Assembly: GCA_005406025.1 (NCBI GenBank)
Contig: BGZK01000018.1
Span: 248,001 to 312,000, forward strand
DNA from: Eumeta japonica
Taxonomy: Eukaryota > Arthropoda > Insecta > Lepidoptera > Psychidae
Direction: 5' to 3'
DNA length: 64,000 nt
A program made the position numbers and the translations under genes. The notes below the pieces were generated by a model. That model searched no databases. It had not been told where the DNA came from and saw nothing but the letters and a program-made list of their open reading frames with translations. Below, in pieces: positions 26,201-33,832 of this stretch. Positions within the stretch are counted from its first letter, which is position 1. Each line of letters begins with the position of its first letter.

Positions 26201-27995
26201 TAATGAATTGTGGGCTTGAATAGTTGGGTAAGTTACTGGACAAACCGGGATACACTTATCAAAAGTGTAAATCAAAAAAGTCTCTATTGGTAGAACGATA
26301 TAATATCGCAGTGGCAAATTAGATATTTTACGGGACCTCCGAAAACATCGAGCTGAAAACAGAAAAATATTTTTTTTTCATGAAACATATGTGAACAATA
26401 ATCATCACACAGATAAATGTTGGCAGTCCGCATCTGACCCTAGATTTTTTAACGGAAATCGGTCAAGAAAGACGTTTAGAAATTGTTCATGCTGGCAGCC
26501 GAAATGGTGTCTTAACGATATTTAAATCGGAACCTAAAACAGGTAACTATCATGGAGATATAAACTCCCATTAATTGTTATAATTGGTTGAAAAGGAATT
26601 GAAAAATAAATTTCCTCCAAACTCCATTGTAGTAATGGATATATATTAAGATGCGTCCCATTACTGTGCAAATATACAAAAAACCCGCATGTCTGATCTA
26701 AAGATTGATATGCAAAATGGCTGTTGCGTCATAATTTACTCTTTGCCGAACAGATGACTAGACACGAAGTAATCAAAATTATTAATAATCACCAAACTGA
26801 AAAAAATACCAAGTAAACACGAAATCCTCAAAGATTCTGGCCACAGTGTCCTACGTTTACCTCCACATCACCCGGATCTAAACCCGATTTGACTTGTGCG
26901 GGCGGATGTAAAAAACAACATTGCGCGAAATTACACGAATTGTTCTTGAGATTATATTTTTGAAAATATTTTCATAATATTTGGAAAAATTGTTTTACGA
27001 ATTCACATCAGAGCAATGGCAGAAATGTCTCAATCGTGTCCAGAAAATAGAAAAATATTGAAACAATAACATGAGGTTTGATAAAATTATGGGTGAAATG
27101 ATTATAAATTTAGGATGTAATTCACACTCTGATATTGATTAAGAAGAGGAAAATTATGATTTTTTTTTATTATAGTGATGATAACGCCGAATCGGCGTTC
27201 GAAAGAAAAATGGAATGGTGTTAATATAAATTTAGTTTTATGAATCTAACATTTACTCCATTTTATATTAGATTAACATTAATTTAGTTTTTTGGTGAGA
27301 TAGTACAGGATTTTTTTATAGATGTTAAAGAGAACCTATTAATAATAATTTCCTTATATTACATATTATTTAAATAATAAACTTAATATAATTTAAATAA
27401 TAATTTTGGATAATATCTAAACTAATGATGAGTACAGTGAGCAAATTCATTTTCTGAATGACAGACATCTCCAGTTCAATCTTTGTGTTGACGTTATACA
27501 GGGCCGGACCGTAAGTTAAGGGGGCCCACCTATTCTTTCGCCTATCATCTATTTTTGACTGACTTGACTTAGCCGAGGGCCCCTTGAATCCACGGGGCCC
27601 TGGGCTGAAGCCCAAAAAGCCATATGGTAGACCCGGCCCTAACGTTATAGCGTACGACGTGCGACGATTACCGCTTTCCACGCGCCGTGTGTCTGGCGGT
27701 TCCGTATAAACTATACTAAACCTTAGTTGACATAGAGATTACATATCGACCGATCATTGGTAGCAAGGTTGTTTGGGTTAAAACATGAAGGAATCTATTT
27801 CTATCTACAAGCGCGTGAAGACGCGAGTGGACTCGAAATGAGCCATGTAAATGTAAAATATTTATCACCCGCTGCTTCCGTCGTAAGCGCTTCCACGATT
27901 TCTGCTACATCTTTACAATCTACCATTTTTGCATGTTCGCAACAGGGTTTCCTCTTGGTAGAGTTCATACAGCAACTTTTTTTAGATTTACTCAT
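1209..27995 (-). CDS. Large multi-exon gene, tandem papain-fold-like (C76/tegument-USP-like) domains; 3' end outside window
   Basis: Nineteen coding exons on the minus strand join with consistent phase into 1,084 codons without a stop: 27995-27869, 23336-23222, 22578-22522, 22439-22250, 22173-22073, 21683-21597, 20475-20440, 20030-19992, 19892-19799, 17608-17467, 17370-17259, 11282-11049, 10970-10046, 9967-9815, 6760-6634, 4408-4281, 3747-3721, 2381-2271, 1655-1209. Every junction is AG/GT. Residues 1-30 are Cys-rich (SCC, PCCEH); a basic run KRRRRKR lies near residue 245. Diverged domain copies lie at about 315-500, 545-735 and 1005 onward, separated by an acidic/Pro linker (about 875-960). 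Shared signature: aromatic-rich helix, W..k.VD.iL..G..L, then FF....GIL, IW..K..Y.LFDP..R. Papain-like deubiquitinase ancestry is inferred from this pattern; C76-type enzymes have Cys and FDxH at the corresponding places, absent here. Function unknown. The gene could be wrong in detail at exons 1, 4 and 7. Confidence 0.8.
2271..2381 (-). CDS. Exon 18 of the large gene
   Basis: Glu-rich (EEENAEEEEAGKKEEVEE) then polyproline (LPPPLPPPPPSPQSEPE), acceptor GTTGCTAG, donor GAG|GTTTGT, phase 0. Confidence 0.8.
2520..2620 (+). repeat. Short ATCGG-type degenerate repeat
   Basis: Runs of TCGATCCTCG, TTCCGATCCCGATATCGAT. Same family as 345-760, without a clear header. Confidence 0.5.
2640..3366 (-). 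pseudogene. LINE reverse transcriptase, N-terminal part (inverted segment)
   Basis: Minus-strand reading holds Jockey/CR1-like RT landmarks: KESKVIPLFKGGSASSPNNF, FRPISILSSLNKIFEKL, QFGFVRRRSTIDAG. It breaks off before the catalytic FxDxxKAFD motif. It lies in the intron between exons 17 and 18 of the large gene. The rest of the RT is at 3368-3700 on the opposite strand. Confidence 0.85.
3368..3700 (+). pseudogene. LINE reverse transcriptase, palm segment (opposite strand)
   Basis: Plus-strand reading SYLSNRVQRI, then VPQGSILGPFLFLVHINDI and LFADDTSLLL, the B and C boxes of a non-LTR RT. It directly abuts the oppositely oriented N-terminal part. The C terminus and 3' UTR are missing. Confidence 0.85.
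3721..3747 (-). CDS. Exon 17 (27-base micro-exon) of the large gene
   Basis: PGEGDEEEA between TATTTTCCAG and GTAAGT, phase 0 both sides. It continues the acidic linker of exons 16 and 18. Confidence 0.75.
4281..4408 (-). CDS. Exon 16 of the large gene (acidic/proline repeat)
   Basis: Reads SLDSPTVSVTQVVPRWPKPR, then DP/EP repeats (PPDPDPDPEPEPEEP), donor GCG|GTAAGA. Strikingly GC-rich against the AT-rich introns. Phase selects the acceptor TCTTAG rather than the AAG four bases on. A 75-bp AT microsatellite lies just upstream in the intron. Confidence 0.8.
4459..4535. repeat. (AT)n microsatellite
   Basis: About 75 bp of alternating AT, in intron 15 of the large gene. Confidence 0.95.
4540..6630. 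other. Intron sequence without recognised genes
   Basis: AT-rich. The only structured item is the perfect hairpin at 5396-5429. No exon with matching phase was found. Confidence 0.5.
5396..5429. repeat. Perfect 13-bp hairpin
   Basis: GTTTTCATCATCC and GGATGATGAAAAC separated by 8 bases. Isolated in intron 15; role unknown. Confidence 0.8.
6634..6760 (-). CDS. Exon 15 of the large gene
   Basis: Acceptor TTAAAAACAG, donor G|GTAAGC. Reads ALLDEEKLGDIVSLVDSIQD, then PTIPPKYKIPPDVEIEPKV. Linker. Confidence 0.8.
6940..7100 (+). repeat. Dispersed repeat, CGTGTCACGATGTCACGTG type
   Basis: Block CGCGCTAAACTACAAAACCG, then GATTTTAAAGAAATTTGGCA. I take this as a dispersed lepidopteran repeat from recall of its style; a related block appears near 14020. 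Confidence 0.4.
7250..7645 (-). repeat. ATCGG-type degenerate repeats (two blocks)
   Basis: 7260-7390 and 7445-7645: GGGATCGAAATC/AGAACCAGGACCGG variants. Open for ~80 codons on either strand only because of composition. Confidence 0.6.
7970..8684. mobile_element. Non-autonomous hAT-like element, 715 bp
   Basis: Imperfect termini CAGGGGCGTAGCTA and, inverted, CAGAAGCGTAGCATG. Flanked by 8-bp direct repeats ATGATATA (7962-7969) and ATGACATA (8685-8692), one mismatch, the TSD length of hAT. GGGGCCCCC blocks lie inside both ends. No transposase. Confidence 0.8.
8700..9193 (+). pseudogene. Mariner transposase fragment (copy A)
   Basis: Frameshifted remains: PETKLQSMIW, GSLFWVSEEAVMVDYL, HQDNSLAHWSTVAMAAIRDA, then an open end HLPYSSDFAPSDFYLLPRL. 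These are the middle and last catalytic blocks of a DD34D mariner transposase. Two stops and an A/T run interrupt it; the N terminus is gone. Confidence 0.85.
9815..9967 (-). CDS. Exon 14 of the large gene
   Basis: Acceptor TTTCTTACAG, donor AAT|GTACGT; 51 codons in phase 0. Reads MKLVCSLSDEKMPLSKREVK and a His/Glu-rich EHAQEHGIGNEV. Inter-domain region, no motif recognised. Confidence 0.8.
10046..10970 (-). CDS. Exon 13 of the large gene (end of repeat 1, all of repeat 2)
   Basis: The longest exon, 925 bases. It completes copy 1 (VVIWKDKICYFLFDPAGRD), passes an acidic linker (EKEEDDLESEKE), then holds copy 2: YRQALTIAVAALTYA, NRWHTKTVDKILRLGTKLF, FFNKEYSSGIL, LAIWRQKEMFYLFDPYPRT. The two FDP motifs lie near residues 461 and 691. 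Both lack the His expected after FD in active relatives. Donor AAG|GTAGGC. Confidence 0.9.
11049..11282 (-). CDS. Exon 12 of the large gene (domain repeat 1)
   Basis: Reads YQQCASKLHDHTPYKGICEV through LKVFFNDNRAGILLS. FF....GILL marks the strand pair before the FD motif. The preceding 6-kb intron holds the repeat foldback at 11.6-14.9 kb. Acceptor TTTGTAAAG, donor AG|GTAGGG. Confidence 0.85.
12361..12650 (+). repeat. ~122-bp tandem repeat, 2-3 diverged units
   Basis: Units begin near 12367, 12491 and 12611 with CCGTCAG(C/T)GTA; each contains AATAGCCTATA, CCACAAACG(A/G)TTC and TCCCAATTACAATCC. Inverted units occur at 14036-14545. Confidence 0.75.
14214..14260. repeat. (AT)n microsatellite
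   Basis: TATACATATATAT run separating inverted 122-bp units. Confidence 0.9.
14960..17255. other. Intron sequence without recognised genes
   Basis: AT-rich part of intron 11. A donor-like GTATGT at 16240 follows a short open stretch, but no in-phase exon can be built there. Confidence 0.5.
17259..17370 (-). CDS. Exon 11 of the large gene (domain repeat 1)
   Basis: Reads KQAVPVCVMAYCLAF, then HPKQWTVKLVDNLLEAGDLW. The W....VD..L..GD.L pattern recurs in the other two domain copies. The second of two overlapping AGs (CAGAG) is required by phase; donor TG|GTGAGT. Confidence 0.85.
17467..17608 (-). CDS. Exon 10 of the large gene (start of domain repeat 1)
   Basis: Acceptor ATCATTTCAG, donor G|GTAAGA. 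Reads PRLPLSLKRG through DVPYGILSGSMNIFSQKF. The GILSGSMN...F.QKFGKQA stretch corresponds to the region where papain-fold relatives carry the nucleophile. Confidence 0.8.
18185..18350. mobile_element. hAT MITE, copy 1 (166 bp)
   Basis: Termini CAGGGTCGGACCGT and CCGGCCCTG; flanking 8-mers GTTATGGT and ATTATGGT (one mismatch). Internal ATCATCTATTTTTGACTGAC and AAGCCCAAAAAGCCATATGG are shared with the copy at 27499. Confidence 0.9.
18449..19727 (-). mobile_element. Mariner-family relic (copy B)
   Basis: Left end ACGAGAGGCACTCAATAAAA; right end read on the minus strand GCGTTCAGTATAAAGTGAG. Same family as copy A. The minus strand holds a badly decayed transposase (PPHSPDL, SDFYLF-like, KII-like remnants around 18600-19080). 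Lies in intron 9 of the large gene. Confidence 0.8.
19799..19892 (-). CDS. Exon 9 of the large gene
   Basis: Acceptor TTTATAAG, donor CAT|GTAGAT. Reads HGGGGDGPREKKPMRPED and on to PEDIPELDH. Gly-rich to acidic linker before the first repeat domain. Confidence 0.75.
19992..20030 (-). CDS. Exon 8 (micro-exon) of the large gene
   Basis: 39-base exon between ATTGCAG and GTATTG, reading QQVENNKRRRRKR. The basic cluster is a possible nuclear localisation signal (inference). Confidence 0.7.
20440..20475 (-). CDS. Exon 7 (micro-exon) of the large gene
   Basis: 36-base candidate between TATTTCAG and GTGAGT, reading DDKKKPMSCGK. Phase fits both neighbours exactly, which supports it despite the small size. 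An alternative acceptor two bases downstream would break phase. Confidence 0.6.
21597..21683 (-). CDS. Exon 6 of the large gene
   Basis: Acceptor TATTTCAG, donor GG|GTAAGA. Reads VFKPHSGIVINKNDEFSPDF and then DTDIGKEK; phase 2 in and out. Open in one frame only. Confidence 0.8.
21911..21940. repeat. (AT)n microsatellite
   Basis: ACATATATAT run in intron 5 of the large gene. Confidence 0.9.
22073..22173 (-). CDS. Exon 5 of the large gene
   Basis: Acceptor AATTTCAG, donor GC|GTAAGT. Reads VASPKTSGEVVAVARAPVE then a Pro-rich RPPLPPKSGH. The host exon is visibly GC-richer than the flanking intron. Phase 0 in, two bases out. Confidence 0.8.
22250..22439 (-). CDS. Exon 4 of the large gene
   Basis: Reads AHDDNCSCLSSSAEDFKERF and on to SDACIIT, donor GTATGT. 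The phase of exon 3 is satisfied only by the acceptor TGAATAG at 22440. A stronger-looking acceptor (ATACCAG, exon from 22453) would need exon 3 read in another frame. An ATG at 22447 in this frame is an alternative start. Confidence 0.65.
22522..22578 (-). CDS. Exon 3 of the large gene
   Basis: 57-base exon, acceptor TTGTTGCAG and strong donor GTATGTAAG. In the phase imposed by exon 2 it reads LRFISHCPPESAKFDSSVR. It is open in a second frame too, so frame choice rests on its neighbours. Confidence 0.65.
23222..23336 (-). CDS. Exon 2 of the large gene
   Basis: Acceptor TTTTTTCAG and donor AG|GTGATT bound a Lys/Gln-rich then Cys/Pro segment (KQCAYVPRPHRD, CVPMTPAMHTR). Only one of three frames is open across all 115 bases; it enters with two bases and leaves with AG. 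Confidence 0.7.
24658..24699. repeat. Perfect 15-bp hairpin
   Basis: ATTTATTTTTGCTAC (24658-24672) and GTAGCAAAAATAAAT (24685-24699) around a 12-base loop, in intron 1. Confidence 0.85.
24835..25262 (-). repeat. ATCGG-type degenerate repeats (two blocks)
   Basis: 24840-24935 and 25065-25262: GGGATCGGGATC, GATTGGAATTG variants, purine orientation. A third short block lies at 25630-25710. Confidence 0.6.
25880..27080 (+). pseudogene. Tc1-like (IS630 superfamily) transposase relic
   Basis: Plus-strand fragments in shifting frames: start-like MGRTIRRDVKGVVYKVYDYF at 25884, then ATGFSKSSVKRI (helix-turn-helix), LEIVHAGSRNGVLTI, GNYHGDINSH, PPNSIVVMD, and near the end LRLPPHHPDLNPI. These match the catalytic blocks (VVMD, HPDLNPIE) of a DDE transposase. 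Many stops. Lies in intron 1 of the large gene; termini not determined. Confidence 0.75.
27499..27641. mobile_element. hAT MITE, copy 2 (143 bp)
   Basis: CAGGGCCGGACCGT to CCGGCCCTA, flanked by perfect 8-bp duplications ACGTTATA (27491-27498, 27642-27649). It differs from copy 1 mainly by a ~23-bp indel in the left part. Confidence 0.93.
27869..27995 (-). CDS. Exon 1 (start exon) of the large gene
   Basis: ATG in good insect context (ATCAAAATGAG) opens a Cys-rich reading, MSKSKKSCCM and onward. I place the donor at GCGG|GTGATA, leaving one base that fits the phase of the exon at 23336. The reading stays open past that donor, so the exon end is inferred. The 4.5-kb intron that follows carries a Tc1-like relic and a hAT MITE. 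Confidence 0.6.
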
Positions 27996-28232
27996 TTTGA
28001 TTAGATATTTTTTATTCTTAATTCGGTGAAATATATTTTTTACTTCAAATTTAAGTTTTTTTGTTACTCTAATAAAATTATCCAACTGACATTCTTTTTT
28101 GTTTATTGACAACCTTTTTATTTTCGATATGTATTTGAGCTGCCAGTGTTTGAAAATACTATTTTAGACTGTACGTAGGTATGTAACTCACAAGTATAAA
28201 TATAAGTAAGTAATTTGGAATTTACAAGAGTT

Positions 28233-28238
28233 TTTATT
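28233..28238 (-). promoter_or_regulatory. Poly(A) signal AATAAA
   Basis: Minus-strand AATAAA about 50 bases after the stop of the candidate terminal exon. Confidence 0.35.
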
Positions 28239-28283
28239 GCAACAGAGCTTGTGATGTTAATCGATTGAAAACAATATGGACCA

Positions 28284-28430
28284 TTATTCCTCGTCCCAAA
28301 CAATGTTAAAATAGGGCATTAACATAAAATATGAACTTTTCTTGGAGTTAAACGTATCTAGTGAATCAGACCAAATTCTCGCAAACTCAACCATGCAATC
28401 ACTATTGGATCGCCTAATAATGATGTGAGG
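28284..28430 (-). CDS. Possible terminal exon of an unidentified gene
   Basis: Acceptor CCCTCTTTTCAG precedes 48 codons (PHIIIRRSNSDCMVEF, SDSLDTFNSKKSS, YFNIVWDEE) and a TAA. A poly(A) signal follows ~50 bases on. I do not recognise the protein. It lies ~300 bp upstream of the large gene's start, same strand; it could instead be a chance open stretch or transposon residue. Confidence 0.3.
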   Translation of the reverse strand, partial: PHIIIRRSNSDCMVEFARIWSDSLDTFNSKKSSYFMLMPYFNIVWDEE

Positions 28431-28569
28431 CTGAAAAGAGGGAGGATTTCCGGAAAAATAAAGAAATAGCACAATCGCGGTGGGGGATGTATTGAGATAT
28501 CCCGTGTATTTATTTTGACGTTGACTCGCTGCTGTCAGGCAACAAGTTCTCTTCCCACCCACTGTGAAA

Positions 28570-30095
28570 AATCACTGCCGCTTACATTTTGCCGTAAAAC
28601 AACACAATAGGTAATATCTAAACTAGGAGATCTGTATAAAGACTATTTGCAGACTATAAGAAGGGAAAAAACTAGTGTGCCTCAGAGAAAATTTAATGAG
28701 TTCTGGGCTAATGCAAACCAAAAATAATTTCTAGAATTACATTTCTGTTATTTTTTTAGAGTTAAATTAGATAGTATTTGAAAACAACATTCCAAAAGGT
28801 TTTACGATATTTTGTACCAAAAAATTACAGGTGATTTTGGAAAGGGGCGTTAGTCTATAACCTCAACACATTACCATGGGGAGGGGCGCTTAAAATGTTC
28901 CTAAAAAAAAGCATCGTGTTTTTAATAGATGACCCCTAAGCAATATTTATACTAACCATTTGAAAACCACTTGCACCGATCTAACTTCGTAACTAATTAA
29001 GTTACAGGACTATATTTTTTGTTTGAGCTTAAGTTTAAGGTGAAAATTCGGAAAAAATCACAACTCAACCCAAAAAATTTGGACGAGGGTTGACCTTGCA
29101 GGCTAACCCCAAATCTTATCGCATTATTTTGAGCAATGATGTTTTTGAGCTCGGAAAGCACAAAATGTGAATGAAAAATATTCTTCGCGTTTTCGAGTTC
29201 AAAATGATGAGAGAAGTTAATAAGTTATTAGAACGAACGAAATGAGTCCTACCATCCGGCCGTAGTTATACTGTATTTATCGTCCCATTTACAAAACCAC
29301 TTAAATTCTAGACTTGAAATTTATAAGTTTTTAAGAGGCCTAGATGTGTTACCTATAATTAGTTTAAAAATCTTAATTAGATCTATACACATATATATAT
29401 ATAATTTGACTGAACGCGCTAATCTTTAGAATTGCCAGTCATACTTAAAAACTTATTTTTCTATCTCATAACCTATTTATCGAGGAAGATCATAAGTTGT
29501 TTAAATAACATATGAGCTTCAGATAACGTACTGTAATATTAGCGTTATACAAGGCCATAGGCCTTTAGGAGTCAAGCTATCGTGGTTTTGTCAAAGAAGT
29601 TAACAAAAATTTCCGCTTTGGCAAACGTTTTTGCATGCACTGATTAAAGTTTATGTTTCATATGCATATACAATAATAACGTACGAAAAATGTCAACCTT
29701 ATATAGTTCTATATGAAATTCTGCGACACCATATATTTATTATATTTAACCAATAAAAGTCAATTTTATGTAATCAAAAATATTTATTTCATTAGATGAT
29801 GATAAAGTTCACGGTAATGGATGATAGACAAACCACAGGTGAGGGAACAAAACTTACCGCTATAAGTACATTGATAAATAAAGTTATAGGCGAATATTTT
29901 TGAGATGTATAAAGTGGCGTTTAATTTAACTAGCATTATAAATGAAAAAGCTTAGACGTTTCTTATTCAATTAAGATTGAGCAGAATTAATTGAAATTTT
30001 ACAGTAATATAACGTATATTTCAGAATAACATATATGCTATGATTTATACAGATACTAACTTTTGCTTGCTGCTTTTCTATGTAAGCTTTTTTTT
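28570..30095. other. Intergenic, nothing recognised
   Basis: AT-rich single-copy-looking sequence without long ORFs or repeat boundaries I can identify. Confidence 0.5.
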
Positions 30096-30099
30096 TTAC

Positions 30100-30420
30100 A
30101 TATTCCAGGGACAAACGAGCAGGCAAACCATCAAAGATCACATGTAGTTACTGTCGTCCATGGACACTCGCAACCCTAAAAGTCACTAGTGCGTTGCCCA
30201 CCTCTTGGATAAGAACAGGACATCTGATGGAAGGCGATTAATGACGAGGAAGTGGGTGGTGGGAATTGGGCCACCGGAACTCTCACTCGCTGGACGAAAA
30301 AAACTACGTAAGCTGCCCCTTCTCGTTTATATTTCTCCAGTGTGTTATTTCACCGGTCGAGCCGGCCCAGTTTTGTGCTGCAGATAATGCGTGTTGCGTC
30401 TTCGTCTTTCTGATGAAGAT
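30100..30420 (+). repeat. Lepidopteran SINE-like repeat, copy 1
   Basis: T-run, then CAAACGAGCAGGC, CCATGGACACTCGCAA, GTGCGTTGCC and CACTCGCTGGAC. Blocks CCGGAACTCTCACTCGCTGG and TGTTATTTCACCGGTCGAGC match the repeat at 45440-45790. The 60-78-codon open frames here are by-products. Confidence 0.7.
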
Positions 30421-31181
30421 TTCACCTTCCTTGTACGTAAAAAAAACATGCATCTATGCACACTCTTATCAAGCCTACACTTTGCAATACTATATGTTAT
30501 AGGATCTCGGAGAAAAACTCCTCACCTCTATAGATACAGTGTTCAGAGGTTATTTTAACGTTCAAGATTCAGCTCGGTCCCACTCCTGCATAGTGAGCGA
30601 ACCAGCAAAAATCAAAAATAGTGATCGTTAAGCGTTTCGTTCGCGTGCCCCCGGTCCGTCACACCCGCATTCGTTGAAACTAAAGACTGGTACTCCCATA
30701 TTTTATTACGTAACCTCAGACCAAATTAATAATGTAATGTAACGGAATCAGACTCCAAATGAAATTTTTTAAAGACAATGTCGTAGGGGCTTTGGGGCTC
30801 CCCCGTGGGGGCTTAGACTTTTAACTGAGCCGGCAGTCGGATAAACGGTACAGATACCTCGTATTCCGGTGATACTCACAAATTTAACATGATTTTAAAA
30901 GGGTACAAATTTCTGCGAAAGTATCATTTGCAGTATCGATATGTGAAAAAGAAGACTGGGTCTAATGATTGAAATTTTGTAAAGAGAAATTCTGTTTTAA
31001 TTCAGGCGAGAACTAAGAAAGCATTTTTAAAAACTCAGTCCCCAATAGGATAAAGATGGTGAAACATCACTGTATAGACAATACAATATTTCACCATTTT
31101 TTTGAAGTTGAAGTTACAGATGCTAAACTTAACGTTTTAGTTCCTTATAAAAATGCATAAAAAAATACATACCTTGTTTTT

Positions 31182-32198
31182 AGGGTTCCGTACCTCAAAA
31201 GGAAAAAACGGAACCCTTATAGGATCACTTTGTTGTCCGTCTGTCCGTCCGTCCGTCCGTCTGTCAAGACCCTTTTTCTCAGGAACGCGTGGAGGTATGA
31301 AGCTGAAATTTATATCAATTACTCAGGTCTACTGTCCCTTGAAGCTGTGAAAAATCAAACTTCTAAGCCAACGCAATCAAAAGATACAGCCGTTTATGCC
31401 GCAAATTTTCGACACTTGCAAGGAATCAAAACCACAGGGTGCTTCCCGTGAACTCAGAATCTTGAAATTTGGTACGAAGCAACGTCTTATAGCATAGATA
31501 AAGGAAAATTACGAAAACCATAAATTTTTAGTTACATCACATAATATATTTTTTTTTTAATAATTTATAACTTACTACCCATTTCCTCATAAACGCGTAG
31601 AGGTATTAAATTGATATTCATACCAAATACTCAGGTCTATAATACCTTTAAGCTGTAACAAAATCAAACTTCTATGTCAACGCAATCAAAAGAAACAGCA
31701 ATTTAAGCTGCATATTTTGAAACTCGCAAGTACTCGCAAGGGAATCAAAACCTAAAGGGTACTTCCAGTCGACCTAGAATCTTGAAATTTGGCATGAAGC
31801 AACGTTTTATAGCACACATAAAGGAAAAATTCCGAAAACCTTAAATTTTTAGTTACATTACAAAATATATATTTTTAATAAATATAAACTTATTACTTTT
31901 TTCCTCATGAACGCGTAGAGCTATTAAGTTGAAATTCATATCAAATACTTAGATCTAATTGCCTTTAACCCGTGAAAAAAAAATTGTAAGTCAACGCAAA
32001 AACGCAAAACGCAAAAGTACAACCATTGATACCGCATATTTTGAAACTCGCAACTACACGCAAGGGAATTAAAACCTAAAGACCACTTCCCGTTGACATA
32101 GAATCTCGAAATTTGGTAAAACGAACTTTGTAAACCTTGCAGGTTTGTACGGAACCCTCGGTGCGCGAGTCCGACTCGCACTTGGCCGGTTTTTTTAA
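31182..32198. mobile_element. TIR element with three ~310-bp internal tandem repeats
   Basis: AGGGTTCCGTA (31182-31192) is inverted as TACGGAACCCT (32148-32158), followed by a short GC-rich tail containing GAGTCCGACTCGCACTTGG. Inside, a GTCC tetranucleotide run at 31231-31264 is followed by three copies of a unit marked by AACGCGT(A/G)GAG at 31284, 31592 and 31910. No coding capacity. A fragment of the left end recurs near 54102. Confidence 0.75.
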
Positions 32199-32329
32199 TT
32201 AACTCTTAAACAGAAAAAAGAAGAAAAGAAAAACAGGATGTTCTATGGAAAATCGAAACCGCTTAAGCTATTTATGTCACAATTTACATTATAGCTATAT
32301 AGTCATTACTAATAAAAAATGGCACATCG

Positions 32330-32850
32330 TCCTTAAGGCGCGAATCGCCTACGCGCTCCAAGAGGTCTAACATCGGCGCGCATTTCAGCCGCATGAAATG
32401 GATACCGTTTTGAAACGCGCACCAAATTGTTCGCTGGAATAATCTAACGTGGAACCGGCCGTTCCATCTGGTGTCGGTTTTTTATCGCGTATTAAAAGTG
32501 ATTGAGTTGCGGCGCGCGCGACGGTTGGGACCGACTTGGTTTTGTACGTGTATTCGTTGCGTTCGTAGTTATGGATAACCAAATTTGTCTCGAGAGTGGC
32601 TGTGGTTGCTTCTTTCATCCACCGACGCACTTTTCGTTTCTGTTTTTTCTTATACATAATACTGTGAATAACTATGAAAGCGACAGCTGCTCGTACACGA
32701 CCGACATCAATGTCGAACGGTCAAACAATGGAACAGCTGCCACGCGCGCCAGGCGTGTTTAGTTGATATATTTGGAACGCTTTTCGTGGAATGCTCTGAC
32801 GGCGCGGTCTTACACGGCGCGCGCGCCGGGAGCGTGTAATCGGTACGCGG
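32330..32850. other. CpG-rich patch
   Basis: Local GC rise with GCGCGC runs at 32510 and 32815. An ATG at 32571 opens 64 plus-strand codons (MDNQICLESGCGCFFHPPTH and on), ending after GTAATRARRV. It could be a first exon, a promoter region or a degraded element; I cannot decide. Confidence 0.3.
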
Positions 32851-33289
32851 CTTTAAAAGTAATCCTAAAAGGTCTAAAATAAAAGTTGAAATTTTCGTAT
32901 AATAAAACGCCACCATTGAAGCTGTTGACAACAAAACTTATGTTCTAGCTTCTTATTGCAAATGAAAAGTAACATATATTATTTTTGGAAAAGTAGCACT
33001 AAGAGAGTGAAATAAGGAATGAAATGTTTTATGAAAAATCGAAACCGTTGTGTATTTTGTATTCGTATCTGTTTCCTTTGTGCTTAAACCATATGTTCGG
33101 CTAGTGCGAAACTAGCTATGTGTTGTACATAAGAACGAGCTTTCAAAAAAAAAACTTGGCTTCATCTTCATATTTCTGCCATGGAGATTCTAAAAATTTT
33201 TCCACTCATAGAAAGCTACACTATCACCGAGCAATGTAGTCCAAATTATATTTTGGTACTACTAGCATTTGTTATGTCTTCGTCCAAAT

Positions 33290-33425
33290 CAGAACTGTAA
33301 CTGGTAACAGAACCGAAATTGCACACAGAACAAGAAATCAAAATTACAATCAAGAGCGTGACTGGAATCAGAATAGAAGCAGTAGGGAGGGAGAAATGAA
33401 AAGATGTTTCATATGCAGCCTGCAC
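33290..33425 (-). repeat. ATCGG-type degenerate repeat
   Basis: GTAACAGAACCGAAATTG, GACTGGAATCAGAATAG variants. Confidence 0.45.
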
Positions 33426-33832
33426 ATTATACACATCTTACAAAATCCAATAAAAATTTATATATCCTTAGAAAAATAATAAAACTAAATTTTAAAATAT
33501 TTTTTTACAAAAGAATTAATATATGTTCATTTTGAATGTTGTTAAATATAAATCACAAGTAAAATGGTCCATAAGAGATAATTTAATGACAAAATAATAA
33601 TCGTAAAACCTTATCATCCCAGATCTACCCATCCCAGAATAGATATATACTTATATCTATTCTCTATGAATCTGTATAAAAATAAAAAAGTGCTTGTAAA
33701 CAGCTATTTATTTAATCATTAATTTTGTTTTTTTTTTTTGAGTGTGCTGAGTTTTACAATTATGATTTTCGAACGTGGTTCTTCAATATGAAAACTTCAA
33801 TATGGTTCAATCAACATGAAGCGAGCAATTGA

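Noticed and set aside
26038..26317. Minus-strand 111-codon ORF
   Set aside because: Antisense to the Tc1-like relic read on the plus strand.
31230..31265. CRISPR-like short repeats
   Set aside because: Simple GTCC tetranucleotide run in a eukaryotic transposon; no spacers.
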